NCBI RefSeq assembly: GCF_030378165.1
Contig: NZ_CP119766.1
Span: 5,642,001-5,706,000 of the forward strand
Origin: Flavobacterium panacagri
GTDB lineage: Bacteria; Bacteroidota; Bacteroidia; Flavobacteriales; Flavobacteriaceae
Length of the DNA: 64,000 nt
Direction of reading: 5' to 3'
Of the stretch, positions 25,050-35,400 are shown piece by piece. Position numbers and translations under genes: made by a program. The stretch's first letter is position 1. Every line of letters starts with the position of its first letter. The notes under the pieces were generated by a model. The model saw nothing but the letters and a program-made list of their open reading frames with translations. It was not told where the DNA came from and did no database searches.

Positions 25050-27740
25050 TTAAATTCCATTATCTTGTTGCTTTAAAGGAAGCTTTATTGTAAACACCGC
25101 TCCTGCATAAGGTCTCCCAACCGCTGTAATACTTCCTCCGTGCCGCTCCACTATTTTTTTACAAAGTGACAATCCTAAACCTGTTCCTTCGTAAACATCT
25201 TTAGAGTTAAGTCTTGTAAAAGTTTCGAAAATTTGTGCAGACTGCTCATTTTCAAAACCAATTCCATTATCCTCAACCGTCATTAGGGCAATCACTTTTT
25301 GATTCTCCATGATTATTTTTGAGGATATTATAATCTTAGGCGGTACTCCATTTTTAGCAAATTTAATAGAATTATTAATCAAATTATAAAAAAGCTGGTA
25401 CAACAATACCAAAGCTCCTTCTAGCTTTGGCAAGTCATTATAATGAATCTCTCCTTTTGTATTCTGCAAAGAGACTTCTAAATCACTTTCGATATTTTTT
25501 AAAACATCATTAAGATCCACCAATGTAGCCTTTTGTAAATTGGCATTAATCTTAGAATACATTAAAACCCCATCGATCATGTTAAACATACGATCTGCTG
25601 CAACATGAATTCTTCCAATAAATCTTGCCGCCGACTCATCTAGTTTATCTTCCAGATGTTCTTCCAATCTGCTGGTAAACGTTTTTATCTTTCGCACCGG
25701 TTCTTTTAAATCATGAGAAGCTACATGGGCAAACTGTTGCAAATCTTCATTAGATCGCTGTAACTCTTTGGTTCTATCGGCAACGAGACTTTCTAATTTT
25801 TCGGTAATTGTTTTTTGTTCGTGTATGTCTGTACAAGTTCCAAACCATCTTACAATAACTCCCGTTTTATCGCGTATTGGAACGGCTTTACTTAAAAACC
25901 AGCGATACAGCCCTGTATTTTTATTTTCTAATCGAAATTCTAACTGATAACTGCTGCCACCTTGTACGCTTATGTACCACGCTTCGAGTACTGGCAATAC
26001 ATCATCACGATGGAGCATTGGAACCCAGCTTTCATCTCCAAATTTTTCTTCTTCCAATCCAGTATATTCATACCAACGCTTATTGTAATAATCCACATAA
26101 CCATCTGGTTTTGCTGTCCAAATTACTTGTGGCACCAAATCTGCCAGCTGACGAAATTTTTCTTCACTGTCTTTAATAATTTGCTGTACCTCTTTTTGAG
26201 AAGAAATATCGCCCGCAGCACCAAACCACTCAATAATATTATTTTGATCATCTAATATTGGTATTGCTCTCGAAAATGTCCAGCCCAAAGTTCCATCTGG
26301 TTTTAAAGCCCGATGTTCCATCTCAAATATTTTTTTATCTGCAATGGCATCTGCAATAAGTCTTAAAGCTTTTTCCTGATCTTCAATATAGATGAATTTA
26401 TCTATCCAGTTAAAAACAACATCTCCTTCATCAGAGAGCAAATCAATTCCTTCCAGATTACGCATTACCGTCCAATCAGCATTCATTCGAAAAACAAAAT
26501 CCGAGGAAGCATTTACCAAAACACGGAAACGGTTTTCACTTTCTTCCATTTTTTTACGCGCTACAACCTGCTCGGTAACATCAACGGCCACTTGAATCAT
26601 TCCGGTTATTTTTCCATCTTCAATCAACGGACGATAAGCCAAATTATAATAATAGTCGCGCATTACTCCTGTTCTGTTATGCTGTACCAGAACTTCGCTT
26701 TGATCAAAAGGAGTTCCTTCATTATACACATTTTGAACCTGAGTCCAAACATACTGTCCTTTCAATTCAGGCAAAACATCAATCAAAGGCATTCCGATAA
26801 TTTCTTCTCCACGCCCAATCATAGCGAGCATATGTTTATTGATTTGTTTTATAACCAAATCATCGCCCATTAAAATTAAAGTCGGCGAAGGAGTTTGATC
26901 GATCATTGATTTTAAAGTCGCTTCGCTTTCTTCTACTTTTTTGCTTGCCAAAAGCTGTTTTTCTTCTGCCTGTTTTATTTCTGTAATATCACGAGTAGTT
27001 CCGGCAATTGCTTCTACTTCACCTTCTTCGTTAAAAACAGGGGCAAAAATATAATCGTAAACTCTCCTTCCTAGTTCAGCATGCGGAAAAGACACCGTTC
27101 CCCTGATTATTTTTTTAGAAGCGACTACTTCATCGATTTCTCTTTCATGCATTGCTGCATGCCATTCTTCATATCCGTTATCTCTCAAACCTTTTCCAAT
27201 AGCATCTTCAGCAGATTTCCCCCACATGGTGAGTAAAGCCTTGTTTGCATAAGTAAATTTATAAGAAAGGTCAAAAACATATACCAAATCTGGAGTTGTA
27301 TTGGTAATGGAATGATAAAATCGAGTTTGTTTTTCAGCAGTTTCCAAAGCACTTTTCAGCGCTATCTCTGTCTTTTTTCTTTTGGTTAAATTTTCTGTAG
27401 TAACAATCAATAATTCTCCTTGTTTTACAAGTGTAAATCTGTACCAATATTTTAAACCGTTGATGGTGTATCTGCATTCAAAATCTGATGCGATACCGGT
27501 TGATGCTGTATGAATAAATTTTTCCAGAATGCCATTTTCTTTTATCCCTGGAAAAACTTCGCTATAAAGTCTGCCTTTATAGTTTAAATCGTTTACCTGC
27601 TTTGATGCTGCAGAGTTTAAAAACAATATCGAAAAATCTGTAATCTCTTGATTATCATATACAGATTGAATTACGGCAATGCCATTGGCTGTTGAGTCAA
27701 AAATAGTCTGAAATAAATTTTGATTCTCTGTTAACTCCAT
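25050..27740 (-). CDS. Cytoplasmic multi-PAS sensor histidine kinase
   Basis: An 896-residue kinase without transmembrane segments. It has about five PAS/PAC modules in a row (roughly residues 5-125, 140-260, 275-395, 400-525 and 525-650). A HisKA domain follows with the phospho-acceptor His676 (VASHDLKEPVRK), then a HATPase_c domain with the N box (NLINNSIKF), G1 (DNGIGF) and G2 (GTGLGLSLCKKI). It probably senses light, redox state or small ligands in the cytoplasm, but no heme or flavin signature can be assigned by eye. Its partner receiver is the next gene. Confidence 0.9.
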   Translation of the reverse strand: MELTENQNLFQTIFDSTANGIAVIQSVYDNQEITDFSILFLNSAASKQVNDLNYKGRLYSEVFPGIKENGILEKFIHTASTGIASDFECRYTINGLKYWYRFTLVKQGELLIVTTENLTKRKKTEIALKSALETAEKQTRFYHSITNTTPDLVYVFDLSYKFTYANKALLTMWGKSAEDAIGKGLRDNGYEEWHAAMHEREIDEVVASKKIIRGTVSFPHAELGRRVYDYIFAPVFNEEGEVEAIAGTTRDITEIKQAEEKQLLASKKVEESEATLKSMIDQTPSPTLILMGDDLVIKQINKHMLAMIGRGEEIIGMPLIDVLPELKGQYVWTQVQNVYNEGTPFDQSEVLVQHNRTGVMRDYYYNLAYRPLIEDGKITGMIQVAVDVTEQVVARKKMEESENRFRVLVNASSDFVFRMNADWTVMRNLEGIDLLSDEGDVVFNWIDKFIYIEDQEKALRLIADAIADKKIFEMEHRALKPDGTLGWTFSRAIPILDDQNNIIEWFGAAGDISSQKEVQQIIKDSEEKFRQLADLVPQVIWTAKPDGYVDYYNKRWYEYTGLEEEKFGDESWVPMLHRDDVLPVLEAWYISVQGGSSYQLEFRLENKNTGLYRWFLSKAVPIRDKTGVIVRWFGTCTDIHEQKTITEKLESLVADRTKELQRSNEDLQQFAHVASHDLKEPVRKIKTFTSRLEEHLEDKLDESAARFIGRIHVAADRMFNMIDGVLMYSKINANLQKATLVDLNDVLKNIESDLEVSLQNTKGEIHYNDLPKLEGALVLLYQLFYNLINNSIKFAKNGVPPKIIISSKIIMENQKVIALMTVEDNGIGFENEQSAQIFETFTRLNSKDVYEGTGLGLSLCKKIVERHGGSITAVGRPYAGAVFTIKLPLKQQDNGI

Positions 27741-27879
27741 TGTTCCGCTTACTGTATAAAAAAGTACCGTTAGTTTTTAAATTGCCCAGTCAAACACCGC
27801 TAAATTTGATTTTGAATTGTCTTTTCAGCTAGTGAAAAAGAGATGCTCACTGCCTTTTGTAAAAGCTAATATAATTAAT

Positions 27880-27897
27880 TTTATTACATGTAATAAA
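27880..27897. promoter_or_regulatory. Perfect 18-bp palindrome upstream of the multi-PAS kinase gene
   Basis: TTTATTACATGTAATAAA is fully self-complementary and lies about 140 bases upstream of the kinase start. A minus-strand -7 box (TACGTTTG) is at 27905-27912. It may be an operator for a dimeric regulator. Confidence 0.45.
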
Positions 27898-27968
27898 TTA
27901 TTTGCAAACGTATTCAATGCTACTTTTGAATTCTATTTCTAAGCAAAAATTAATGAAAATTAAATCTG

Positions 27969-28748
27969 TCATTTTTTAGGAAGTAAATCATCTAAATCTG
28001 ACAAAGTATAAAACTTAAGATCATTAAGCTTCATATAACGGCAGACAAATTCTAAAGTTTCAATTTTTGTTTGATAATTTTCAGTTACTTCTTTAACTGG
28101 TTTATGACTGCATAGAATTAAAATTTTGTTGTGTTTTTTAGCATAATCCAGTAATTCTAAAAGATACGGAATACTAAAATGAATATGACTGTTATCAATA
28201 TCAAAAGCAAAGACAATTTTTGAATTATTAAAATAACTGTCTTGCTTTTCTGGAAGTTCACCTCCAAAAGCTCTTCCTCGAATAATTTTAAAATCTGGAG
28301 ATAGCGCTTTATCCAGTTCATCAGATCTTTCTCCGTAAGGATAAGCAAAAGAAGTTACATTGAAACCTTTCTTTTTCATCGAAACAATCATAGGATTTAT
28401 TTCTTGTTGCATGTAAGCATCTATTCCGTTTTGCTGCACAAATTTTACGGCGTTGTAATGATGATAACCATGGCCCGCAATTTCGTGCCCGTACTTTTGC
28501 ATTTCGAGAAGCTTTTTAATTTCAGGAGCTCCAATAGAATCTATTCTGCAGACATTAAAAGTAGCTCTCCAATTATACTTTTTCAAAGCATTATCAGCTT
28601 CAGCCCATTCATCGACATAAGCATCATCAAAAGATAAAATTACACCTGCTTTGTATGGCTTTGGTTCCGGTTTTTCTTTTTTGGTTTCACAGGAAAAAAA
28701 AGTTAAGAACATTAAAAACAACATTGCTCTCATAAAAAATATCTTCAT
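27969..28748 (-). CDS. Polysaccharide-deacetylase-family lipoprotein
   Basis: A 259-residue protein with a lipoprotein signal (FLTFFSC; Cys near residue 20) and a NodB-type carbohydrate esterase 4 domain. Visible motifs are the catalytic Asp pair in VILSFDDAYVDEW, the His cluster EIAGHGYHHYN, the SFAYPYG segment and ILILCSHKPV near the end. Members remove acetyl groups from chitin, peptidoglycan or other acetylated sugars, and the substrate here is not evident. It is monocistronic, with a minus-strand -7 box at 28804-28811. Confidence 0.85.
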   Translation of the reverse strand: MKIFFMRAMLFLMFLTFFSCETKKEKPEPKPYKAGVILSFDDAYVDEWAEADNALKKYNWRATFNVCRIDSIGAPEIKKLLEMQKYGHEIAGHGYHHYNAVKFVQQNGIDAYMQQEINPMIVSMKKKGFNVTSFAYPYGERSDELDKALSPDFKIIRGRAFGGELPEKQDSYFNNSKIVFAFDIDNSHIHFSIPYLLELLDYAKKHNKILILCSHKPVKEVTENYQTKIETLEFVCRYMKLNDLKFYTLSDLDDLLPKK

Positions 28749-28803
28749 AAAGTGCTTGAATTAAAATGAAACTTCGATTGTGCTTTTATAGAATAGTATT
28801 TCT

Positions 28804-28811
28804 CAAATATA
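28804..28811 (-). promoter_or_regulatory. -7 box (TATATTTG) for the deacetylase gene
   Basis: CAAATATA on the plus strand, 56 bases upstream of the deacetylase ATG. The -33 element is not clear. Confidence 0.4.
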
Positions 28812-28936
28812 AAACTTTTTGAACTCTTTTACTTACTCTTTTTCAATTATCAAAAACAAATATTACTGCTGTTTTTATACTCCAAAATTCTATACTTTTA
28901 ATTACTTTTATAGTATTAAAATTCTTTACTCATCCA

Positions 28937-29854
28937 ATGATAATCAAGAAAAAAACGAATTGGTTCAAAATGCTTTTTGAGTGGAATGGCTCTGTTTTAC
29001 CACAATTACTTCCAAGACTTCTTTTATTACTGCTGTTTTCTCTTTCGGTGGTTTATTTTAAATCTTTTTTATTAGAACATAATCTGCATATCAATCCGGC
29101 CGCTTTTACTTTATTTGGAATAACGCTTGCCATATTTCTTGGTTTTAGAAACAATGTAAGTTATGATCGTTTTTGGGAAGGAAGGAAACTTTGGGGCGCA
29201 CTTCTCAATGATACCCGTTCCCTTGCCAGACAAAGCATTTCTCTTATTAATGATAAAGAATATGAAACGAAACGTGATGAATTTATCGATCTCCTAATCG
29301 CTTTTGTTTACAGCCTAAAACATCAATTGAGACATACCAATGCTGAAGAAGATTTGAAACGATTGCTTGAAAATGAATTTGCTGAAAGTCTAAAAGAAGT
29401 TCGCTACAAACCAATCATCATTTTAAGAGAACTCGGAAATTGGATCAAAAAAGCAAAAGCAGACGGTAAAATTGACAGCGTTACCCAATTGGCTTTTGAA
29501 GAAAATCTGAACAAACTTTCGGATATTGTAGGTGGATGCGAACGAATTGCCAGCACTCCTATTCCTTATACTTATAGTGTATTATTGCACCGCACCGTTT
29601 ACATTTATTGTTTTATGCTTCCATTTGGATTTGTCGAAACATTGGGCTGGATTACTCCTTTCATAATTGTATTTATTGCCTATACTTTTGTTGCGCTTGA
29701 AGCTATTGCTGATGAATTGGAAGATCCTTTTGGCATGCAACCCAATGACCTTGCTTTAGATACGATGGCTGAAATGATCGAAAATACACTGCTGGAATTA
29801 AACGGTAAAAAAATTAATCCGTTAAAGACAAATAGTGATTATTATATTACCTAA
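28937..29854 (+). CDS. Bestrophin-family anion channel
   Basis: A 305-residue inner-membrane protein of the bestrophin/UPF0187 family. The N-terminus NWFKMLFEWNGSVLPQLLPRLL, the segment FGITLAIFLGFRNNVSYDRFWEGRKLWG (a bestrophin signature), and the C-terminal FVALEAIADELEDPFGMQPNDL are characteristic. The protein forms pentameric anion channels. It is followed 35 bases later by an OmpR-type regulator and its kinase, so the three may share a transcript. Confidence 0.9.
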   Translation: MIIKKKTNWFKMLFEWNGSVLPQLLPRLLLLLLFSLSVVYFKSFLLEHNLHINPAAFTLFGITLAIFLGFRNNVSYDRFWEGRKLWGALLNDTRSLARQSISLINDKEYETKRDEFIDLLIAFVYSLKHQLRHTNAEEDLKRLLENEFAESLKEVRYKPIIILRELGNWIKKAKADGKIDSVTQLAFEENLNKLSDIVGGCERIASTPIPYTYSVLLHRTVYIYCFMLPFGFVETLGWITPFIIVFIAYTFVALEAIADELEDPFGMQPNDLALDTMAEMIENTLLELNGKKINPLKTNSDYYIT

Positions 29855-29889
29855 AATTGCATAGTTTTATTTAGCAACACTATTCATCC

Positions 29890-30588
29890 ATGAATAAAGT
29901 ACTATTAGTTGAAGATGACCCAAGAGTGGCTTCTTTCATTTTAAGAGGTTTGGAAGAACATCTTTATCAGGTAAAAACCGTTTCTAAAGGATACGACGCG
30001 ATTAATGCTGTCACAGAAAATGATTTTGACATTATCATTCTTGACATTATGCTTCCAGATATTACGGGTTTTGAAGTCTGCGAGGTTTTAAGAAGCAGAA
30101 AAATAATAGTACCGATACTTATTTTGAGTGCTCTCGATACGCCTCAAGAAAAAATTAAAGGACTACAGGCTGGAGCCGATGATTATTTGGCTAAACCTTT
30201 TTTATTTGAAGAACTCTTGGCTCGAATTAACGCACAGCTGCGCCGAGCCGAATTTAGTGCGGGAATTTTAGATTTTCAATCTTATGCGGGAATTGAAATC
30301 AATATGAAAGAGCAGAGTGCTTCTAGAGATGGGAAAGAATTAAATCTTTCCTCAAGAGAACTTAAACTTTTGATTTTCTTTATGAAAAACCGTGAAAAAG
30401 CGCTATCAAGAATAGCAATAGCCGAGGCGGTTTGGAATCTAGACTTAGACATGAATACCAATACTGTAGATGTTTATATAAATTACTTAAGAAATAAAGT
30501 GGACAAGAATTTTACTGAACCGCTTATTCATACTGTAAAAGGAACTGGGTATATGCTAAAAAAGAAGTCCCATGAATCTCAAGAATAA
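29890..30588 (+). CDS. OmpR/PhoB-family response regulator
   Basis: A 232-residue regulator. The receiver domain has an Asp pocket (VEDDPR), phosphoacceptor Asp52 (IIILDIMLPD), Ser in LILSAL and Lys in DDYLAKPF. The C-terminal winged helix (about residues 130-230) shows the OmpR-type recognition region SRIAIAEAVWN and VDVYINYLRNKVD. Its last 17 bases overlap the kinase gene, so the two are translationally coupled. Nearby direct repeats with 11-bp spacing (32226-32269) are the kind of site this family binds. Confidence 0.92.
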   Translation: MNKVLLVEDDPRVASFILRGLEEHLYQVKTVSKGYDAINAVTENDFDIIILDIMLPDITGFEVCEVLRSRKIIVPILILSALDTPQEKIKGLQAGADDYLAKPFLFEELLARINAQLRRAEFSAGILDFQSYAGIEINMKEQSASRDGKELNLSSRELKLLIFFMKNREKALSRIAIAEAVWNLDLDMNTNTVDVYINYLRNKVDKNFTEPLIHTVKGTGYMLKKKSHESQE

Positions 30589-31939
30589 ACTAGCTGTAAA
30601 TTCTACAATACTCTTTGCTTTTATTGTCGGACTTCTTCTGATTGGATCTTTTTTGCTTTTTAAAAACCACCGAAAAGATCTTTATTACGAAAGACTGGAA
30701 GACAGCGCCTTAATAACAGCCTTTTTCTATTTTGAAAAAGATGAGATTACTAAAATGGATAGTGTTAGTTATGAAGAAATAGAAACTCAGTATAATAAAA
30801 TAACAAACCAGTCCATCAGAATCTACAATGCAAAAAGTAAAAAAGTGTATTTGCATGATGATGTACCCATTAAATTAGGTGATCATGAATTGAAGGCTAT
30901 TTCGAAAGACCGAATATTACATTTCACTGTAGATAACCGTCAATTTACTGGGCTTTATTACAAAGACAACCAAGGTGATTTTATTATTGTTGTCTCTGGA
31001 ATTGATGATGTGGGAAACCAGCAGCTCGAAAGGCTGGCTATTGTATTTATACTTTTTTATATAGTTGGAATTGTACTCAATTATCTTTTGGGAAGATTTT
31101 TGTCCAGACAGACTTTCAGGCCTTTTGAAGATGTTATCTCAAAAGTAAACACTATTACAACAGAAAATCTGCATTCGAGGCTCGAATTGCCTACAGCCAG
31201 CGGAAAAGATGAAATAAAGGAATTGATTACCACCTTTAATTATCTTTTAGAAAGACTGGAAAACGGTGTGAGCATGCAGAAAAATTTTCTTAAAAATGCT
31301 TCTCATGAACTAAAAACACCGCTTACTATTATTATCGGTGATATTGAAGTTGCTTTACAACATTCGAGAACAAACGAACAATATGAAGAAGTACTAAAAT
31401 CCCTTAGAAAAGATACACTTCATTTAAAATACACATTAGACGGATTATTGATTCTGTCTGGACTGGAACTTTCAGAACCGCATCAAATGGAAAACATTCG
31501 CATTGATGAAATTTTATGGAGTATACTGGAAAAGAAAGCCATAGAATATCCGACAGTCAAAATAGCGCTTAATCTGGATGCGATTATAAATAATGAAGAT
31601 TTATTAACTGTGCATGCCAACAGACACATGATTTTTATTGCACTTTATAATATTATAGACAACGCCATTAAGTTTTCATTTCCTTTACCAGTTAACGTAA
31701 TTGCATTAGAAGAAAACGGAAAACTTCTTTTAAAAATTACAGATCAGGGTTCGGGAATTGATCAGAAAGATATCGAATCTATTTTCGATTTGTTTTTTAG
31801 AAGTGATCGCACAAGACATATTCAAGGTCAAGGATTAGGGCTTTTTATTACCATGCAGATTTTGAAGCGTCACAACATAACTTTAACTGTAGATTCTGAA
31901 CTAGAAAAAGGCACTGTTTTTTCTCTTCTGTTTCCCTAA
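30572..31939 (+). CDS. HAMP-domain membrane sensor histidine kinase
   Basis: A 455-residue inner-membrane kinase. TM1 is at about residues 8-31, then a short periplasmic loop domain (about 32-145), and TM2 at about 150-172. A HAMP linker follows (about 173-225). HisKA has His245 in NASHELKTPL, and the ATPase domain has the N box (NIIDNAIKF), DQGSGI and GQGLGLFITMQIL. It overlaps the OmpR-type regulator gene by 17 bases and is its obvious partner. Confidence 0.93.
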   Translation: MNLKNKLAVNSTILFAFIVGLLLIGSFLLFKNHRKDLYYERLEDSALITAFFYFEKDEITKMDSVSYEEIETQYNKITNQSIRIYNAKSKKVYLHDDVPIKLGDHELKAISKDRILHFTVDNRQFTGLYYKDNQGDFIIVVSGIDDVGNQQLERLAIVFILFYIVGIVLNYLLGRFLSRQTFRPFEDVISKVNTITTENLHSRLELPTASGKDEIKELITTFNYLLERLENGVSMQKNFLKNASHELKTPLTIIIGDIEVALQHSRTNEQYEEVLKSLRKDTLHLKYTLDGLLILSGLELSEPHQMENIRIDEILWSILEKKAIEYPTVKIALNLDAIINNEDLLTVHANRHMIFIALYNIIDNAIKFSFPLPVNVIALEENGKLLLKITDQGSGIDQKDIESIFDLFFRSDRTRHIQGQGLGLFITMQILKRHNITLTVDSELEKGTVFSLLFP

Positions 31940-32024
31940 ATTTCTGCATAAAAATTTATGACTATCCGTTACTTGTACTAATTTTAAAAATAGCACGCGG
32001 ATGATACTGATTCGCTAACGCGAA

Positions 32025-32112
32025 GACACGGATTAAGACGGATTTTTTATTAATCTGCATAAAATCCGTTTTAATCCGCGTTTTTACGAAGTAAATCCGT
32101 TTTATCTGTGTC
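32025..32112. repeat. Palindromic interspersed repeat (ACGGATTAAgACGGATTTT type)
   Basis: GACACGGATTAAGACGGATT (from 32025) pairs with AAAATCCGTTTTAATCCGCG (32060-32079), and again with AAATCCGTTTTATCTGTGTC (to 32112). The higher GC content and the repeated AATCCG words resemble the REP-like elements common in Bacteroidota. Copy number was not tested. Confidence 0.55.
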
Positions 32113-32225
32113 ATTAATTTGCTTTAGTAAATTATGAGTCTTTTTAGCAGATAGTCATATAAAAATTAATGCTTTTTTATTCTTCTAAAATTCTATTTTT
32201 TAAGTTTGGTAACATTTGCATAATA

Positions 32226-32269
32226 CTCTAATCTATCTCTAATCTACTTTAAATCTAAGTCTAATCCCC
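32226..32269 (+). promoter_or_regulatory. Four tandem 11-bp repeats (consensus CTCTAATCTAy)
   Basis: CTCTAATCTAT, CTCTAATCTAC, TTTAAATCTAA and GTCTAATCCCC follow one another without gaps. The 11-bp period places them on one face of the helix, as for PhoB/OmpR-type boxes. They lie about 183 bases upstream of the receptor start, and an OmpR-type regulator is encoded 1.6 kb upstream. Confidence 0.6.
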
Positions 32270-32451
32270 TATTTTATGGGCTTTAGCACAAACCTATTGA
32301 TTTTAAAGGGATAGCCGTTTTTTTATCAAATAACATCTTGTTTATCTTAAGTTAACAAAGAATTGTTTTTTGATTTTACGTTAACATTAGCCTTAAATCG
32401 AATCGAAGTAAAGGGATTTTATTTGTCGTGAAATAAAAACTAATAAACAAC

Positions 32452-35400
32452 ATGACAAAACTAAGACTCTTTTTTACGGCTCTGATGCTCCTTACAATAG
32501 GAAACATTTTTGCCCAAATTACAACCTCATCTTTATCCGCCAGAGTTAATGATGGTACAAGCCCTCTTACAGGTGCTGAAGTAACCTTGACACATTTGCC
32601 TACAAATGCCGTTTACAAAGCTACAACAGACAAACAAGGACGCTTTAGCTTCGAAAACTTAAATGCAGGCGGGCCTTACGAATTAGAAATTAAAAGTTCT
32701 GGAACCAAAGATTATTCTAATGCTCAAATTCATTTAGCTTTAGGAGACAATGATTTACCAACTATTGTAGTTGGAAAAGCTGACAATAATGTTTTGGAAG
32801 AAGTAGTTATAACAGGTTCTAAACCTTCTTCTAAAAACAATGGTACCAATATTAGCGAAAAACAAGTAAATGGTCTTCCGTTAATCAACAGAGGAATTCA
32901 GGATGTTACGAAATTAGTGCCTCAAAGTTCCAACAACTCTTTTGCTGGAACTAACTTCAGATACAATAACGTAACAATTGACGGTTCTATTAATAATGAT
33001 GCTATTGGTTTCAGTCCGTCTTTAGGAGGTCAATCTGGAACTTCTGGAATGCCAGGAAGCAGTACGCGTTCTAACTCTATCAGTTTAGATGCGATTCAAG
33101 ATATTCAAGTTTACATTGCTCCTTATGATATTAAATTAGGAAACTTTTTAGGAGGAAGCGTAAATGCTGTAACAAGAAGCGGTACAAACACTGTAACAGG
33201 ATCTATTTACAGTTACGGAAGAAGTGCAGCAATTACCGGCCCTAACAATGCTGGTGACGGATCAAAAATGCCAAGTGCTTTTGGTGATTACCAAGTTGGT
33301 TTTAGAGTAGGACTTCCAATTGTAAAAGACAAATTATTCTTCTTTACCAATATGGAATATGCAGAAAGAACAGACCCTATTTTTTATAATGCAGGACAAA
33401 CTAATTCAGATGGAAAATTAACTTCATTATTGGATAATGCTACCGCTGAACAAATTTCAAACTTTGTTAAAACAAACTACGGTTTTGATCCAGGAACGTA
33501 TGGTGCTTACAATAACTTTTCTAAAAGCCAGAAATTCTTCAATAAGTTAGATTGGAAAATTAACGAAAAACACTCTATTTCATTAAGAAACAATACAGTT
33601 ATTTCTCAAGCAACAAACCTAGAGCGCGACGCGGCAAACTTTAGATTTTCTGGAATGGATTTTACTCAGAAAAACCAAGCAATCAGTACGGTTTTAGAAT
33701 TAAAAAGTCATTTCAACAGCCAATGGTCAAACTCATTCATAGCAAGTTATTCTGCAATTAAAGATTACCGTGATCCGAAATCAAGCAATATTATGTTCCC
33801 ACAGACAGAAATTGGTTATAATGGAGGAATTATTTTCTTAGGAAACGATCGTGAAGCTACTGTTTTCAACATGAAACAAAACACGACTGAAATTACAGAC
33901 AACCTTACTTATAAAACAGGAAATCATACTTTATTGTTTGGTACTCACAACGAATTCTACGATATCAACTACGGATTTGTAAATGCACTTAACGGAAGAA
34001 TCTCTTATAAATCTCTTGCCGATTTCTACAACAAACTACCAACTCGTGTACGTGGAACTTATCCGTTTGATGGTTCTTCAAGAGATGAAATTTTCAATAA
34101 TCCTTATGCACAATTTAACGTAAACCTTTACAGTGCTTATGTTCAGGATGAAATTAGAATTGGAAGCAAATTAAAAGTAACTCCAGGTGTGAGAGTAGAT
34201 TATACCGATATGCCGACTAAACCAAAATTAAGCCAGCAGGTTCAAAACTCTCCAGCAGATCCAAATTATGGGACAACGTATACTTATACGCCTTTAAGCC
34301 AAATCAAAAACAATTTCTTTGGTTCAGCTTTAGTTTCTCCAAGAATCGGATTTACTTATAATGTTGACGAAGACAAAACATTAGTTTTAAGAGGTGGTTC
34401 TGGAGTATTCACAGGTAGAGTTCCTTTTGCATGGTTAGGATATGCTTACTACAATGATGGTGTAGGTTACGGAAGTTATGACAAAAACAATTTAACTGCG
34501 GCTCAAGTTGCAGCAGCTGGAGATCCTTTAGCTCCAAATGGATTAAACGGATACCACGATGCAACTCCAAAAGTTCAGGCTGATTTAATTGACAACAAAT
34601 TCAAAATGCCAGCTGTTTTAAGAAACTCACTTGCAATAGACAAAATAATCAACGGATATAAATTTACTACTGAAGGAATGTACACTAAAGTAATCCGTGA
34701 TTTAGAATTCCAGCAAGTAAATAAGACAGATAATCCAACTTATTTCTCTTACGACACCAATCATCAGATGCCGATTTATGCTGCTAATATCAATGCCGCT
34801 TTTTCAAATGCTTATTTGTTGTCTAATACGAATAAAGGATACCGTTACAGCATAACAGAAATGATTTCTAAAACATACGATTTTGGTTTAAACTTTATGG
34901 TAGCTTATACTTACGGAGATTCTAAAGACGTAACTAATGGAATTCGTAACTCTATGGAAAGTAACTTCCAAATGAACCAATCGTTAACTCCGAATGATCC
35001 TCAATTGGCAACTTCAAACTTCAACATCAAACACAGAATTGTTTCTAATGTTGGATATGCTGTAAAATTGGCTGAAAACAACACTTTCTCTGCTAACGTA
35101 TATTTTAATGCACAATCTGGAAATCCATTCTCTTGGGGATTTGTAAACTCTACAATTGCCGGAACAGGACAAGCAGCAGGATTAGCTTATATCTTTAAAG
35201 ATGCAGCAGAAGCAGCAAAATATATTGGGGTAAGTGCTGCAGGAGTTCCTTCAGCAACAGCTGCACAGCAAGTGGCAGATTACGAAGCATTCATTAACGG
35301 AAATGACTATTTAAAAAGCAGAAGAGGAACATTCACGCAAAGAAATGGTGATACAACTCCATGGAACATTCAAGCTGACTTAAAATTAATGGACGAAATT

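Larger units (their letters stand above)
31940..32451. other. Non-coding region upstream of the Oar-like receptor
   Basis: 512 bases with no gene. It contains a palindromic repeat element at about 32025-32112 and four tandem 11-bp repeats at 32226-32269 (both listed separately). The rest is AT-rich DNA, probably including the promoter of the receptor gene. Confidence 0.7.

Noticed and set aside
25877..26873. Plus-strand ORFs within the multi-PAS kinase gene
   Set aside because: They lie fully within the well-supported kinase gene on the other strand and show no domain signature.
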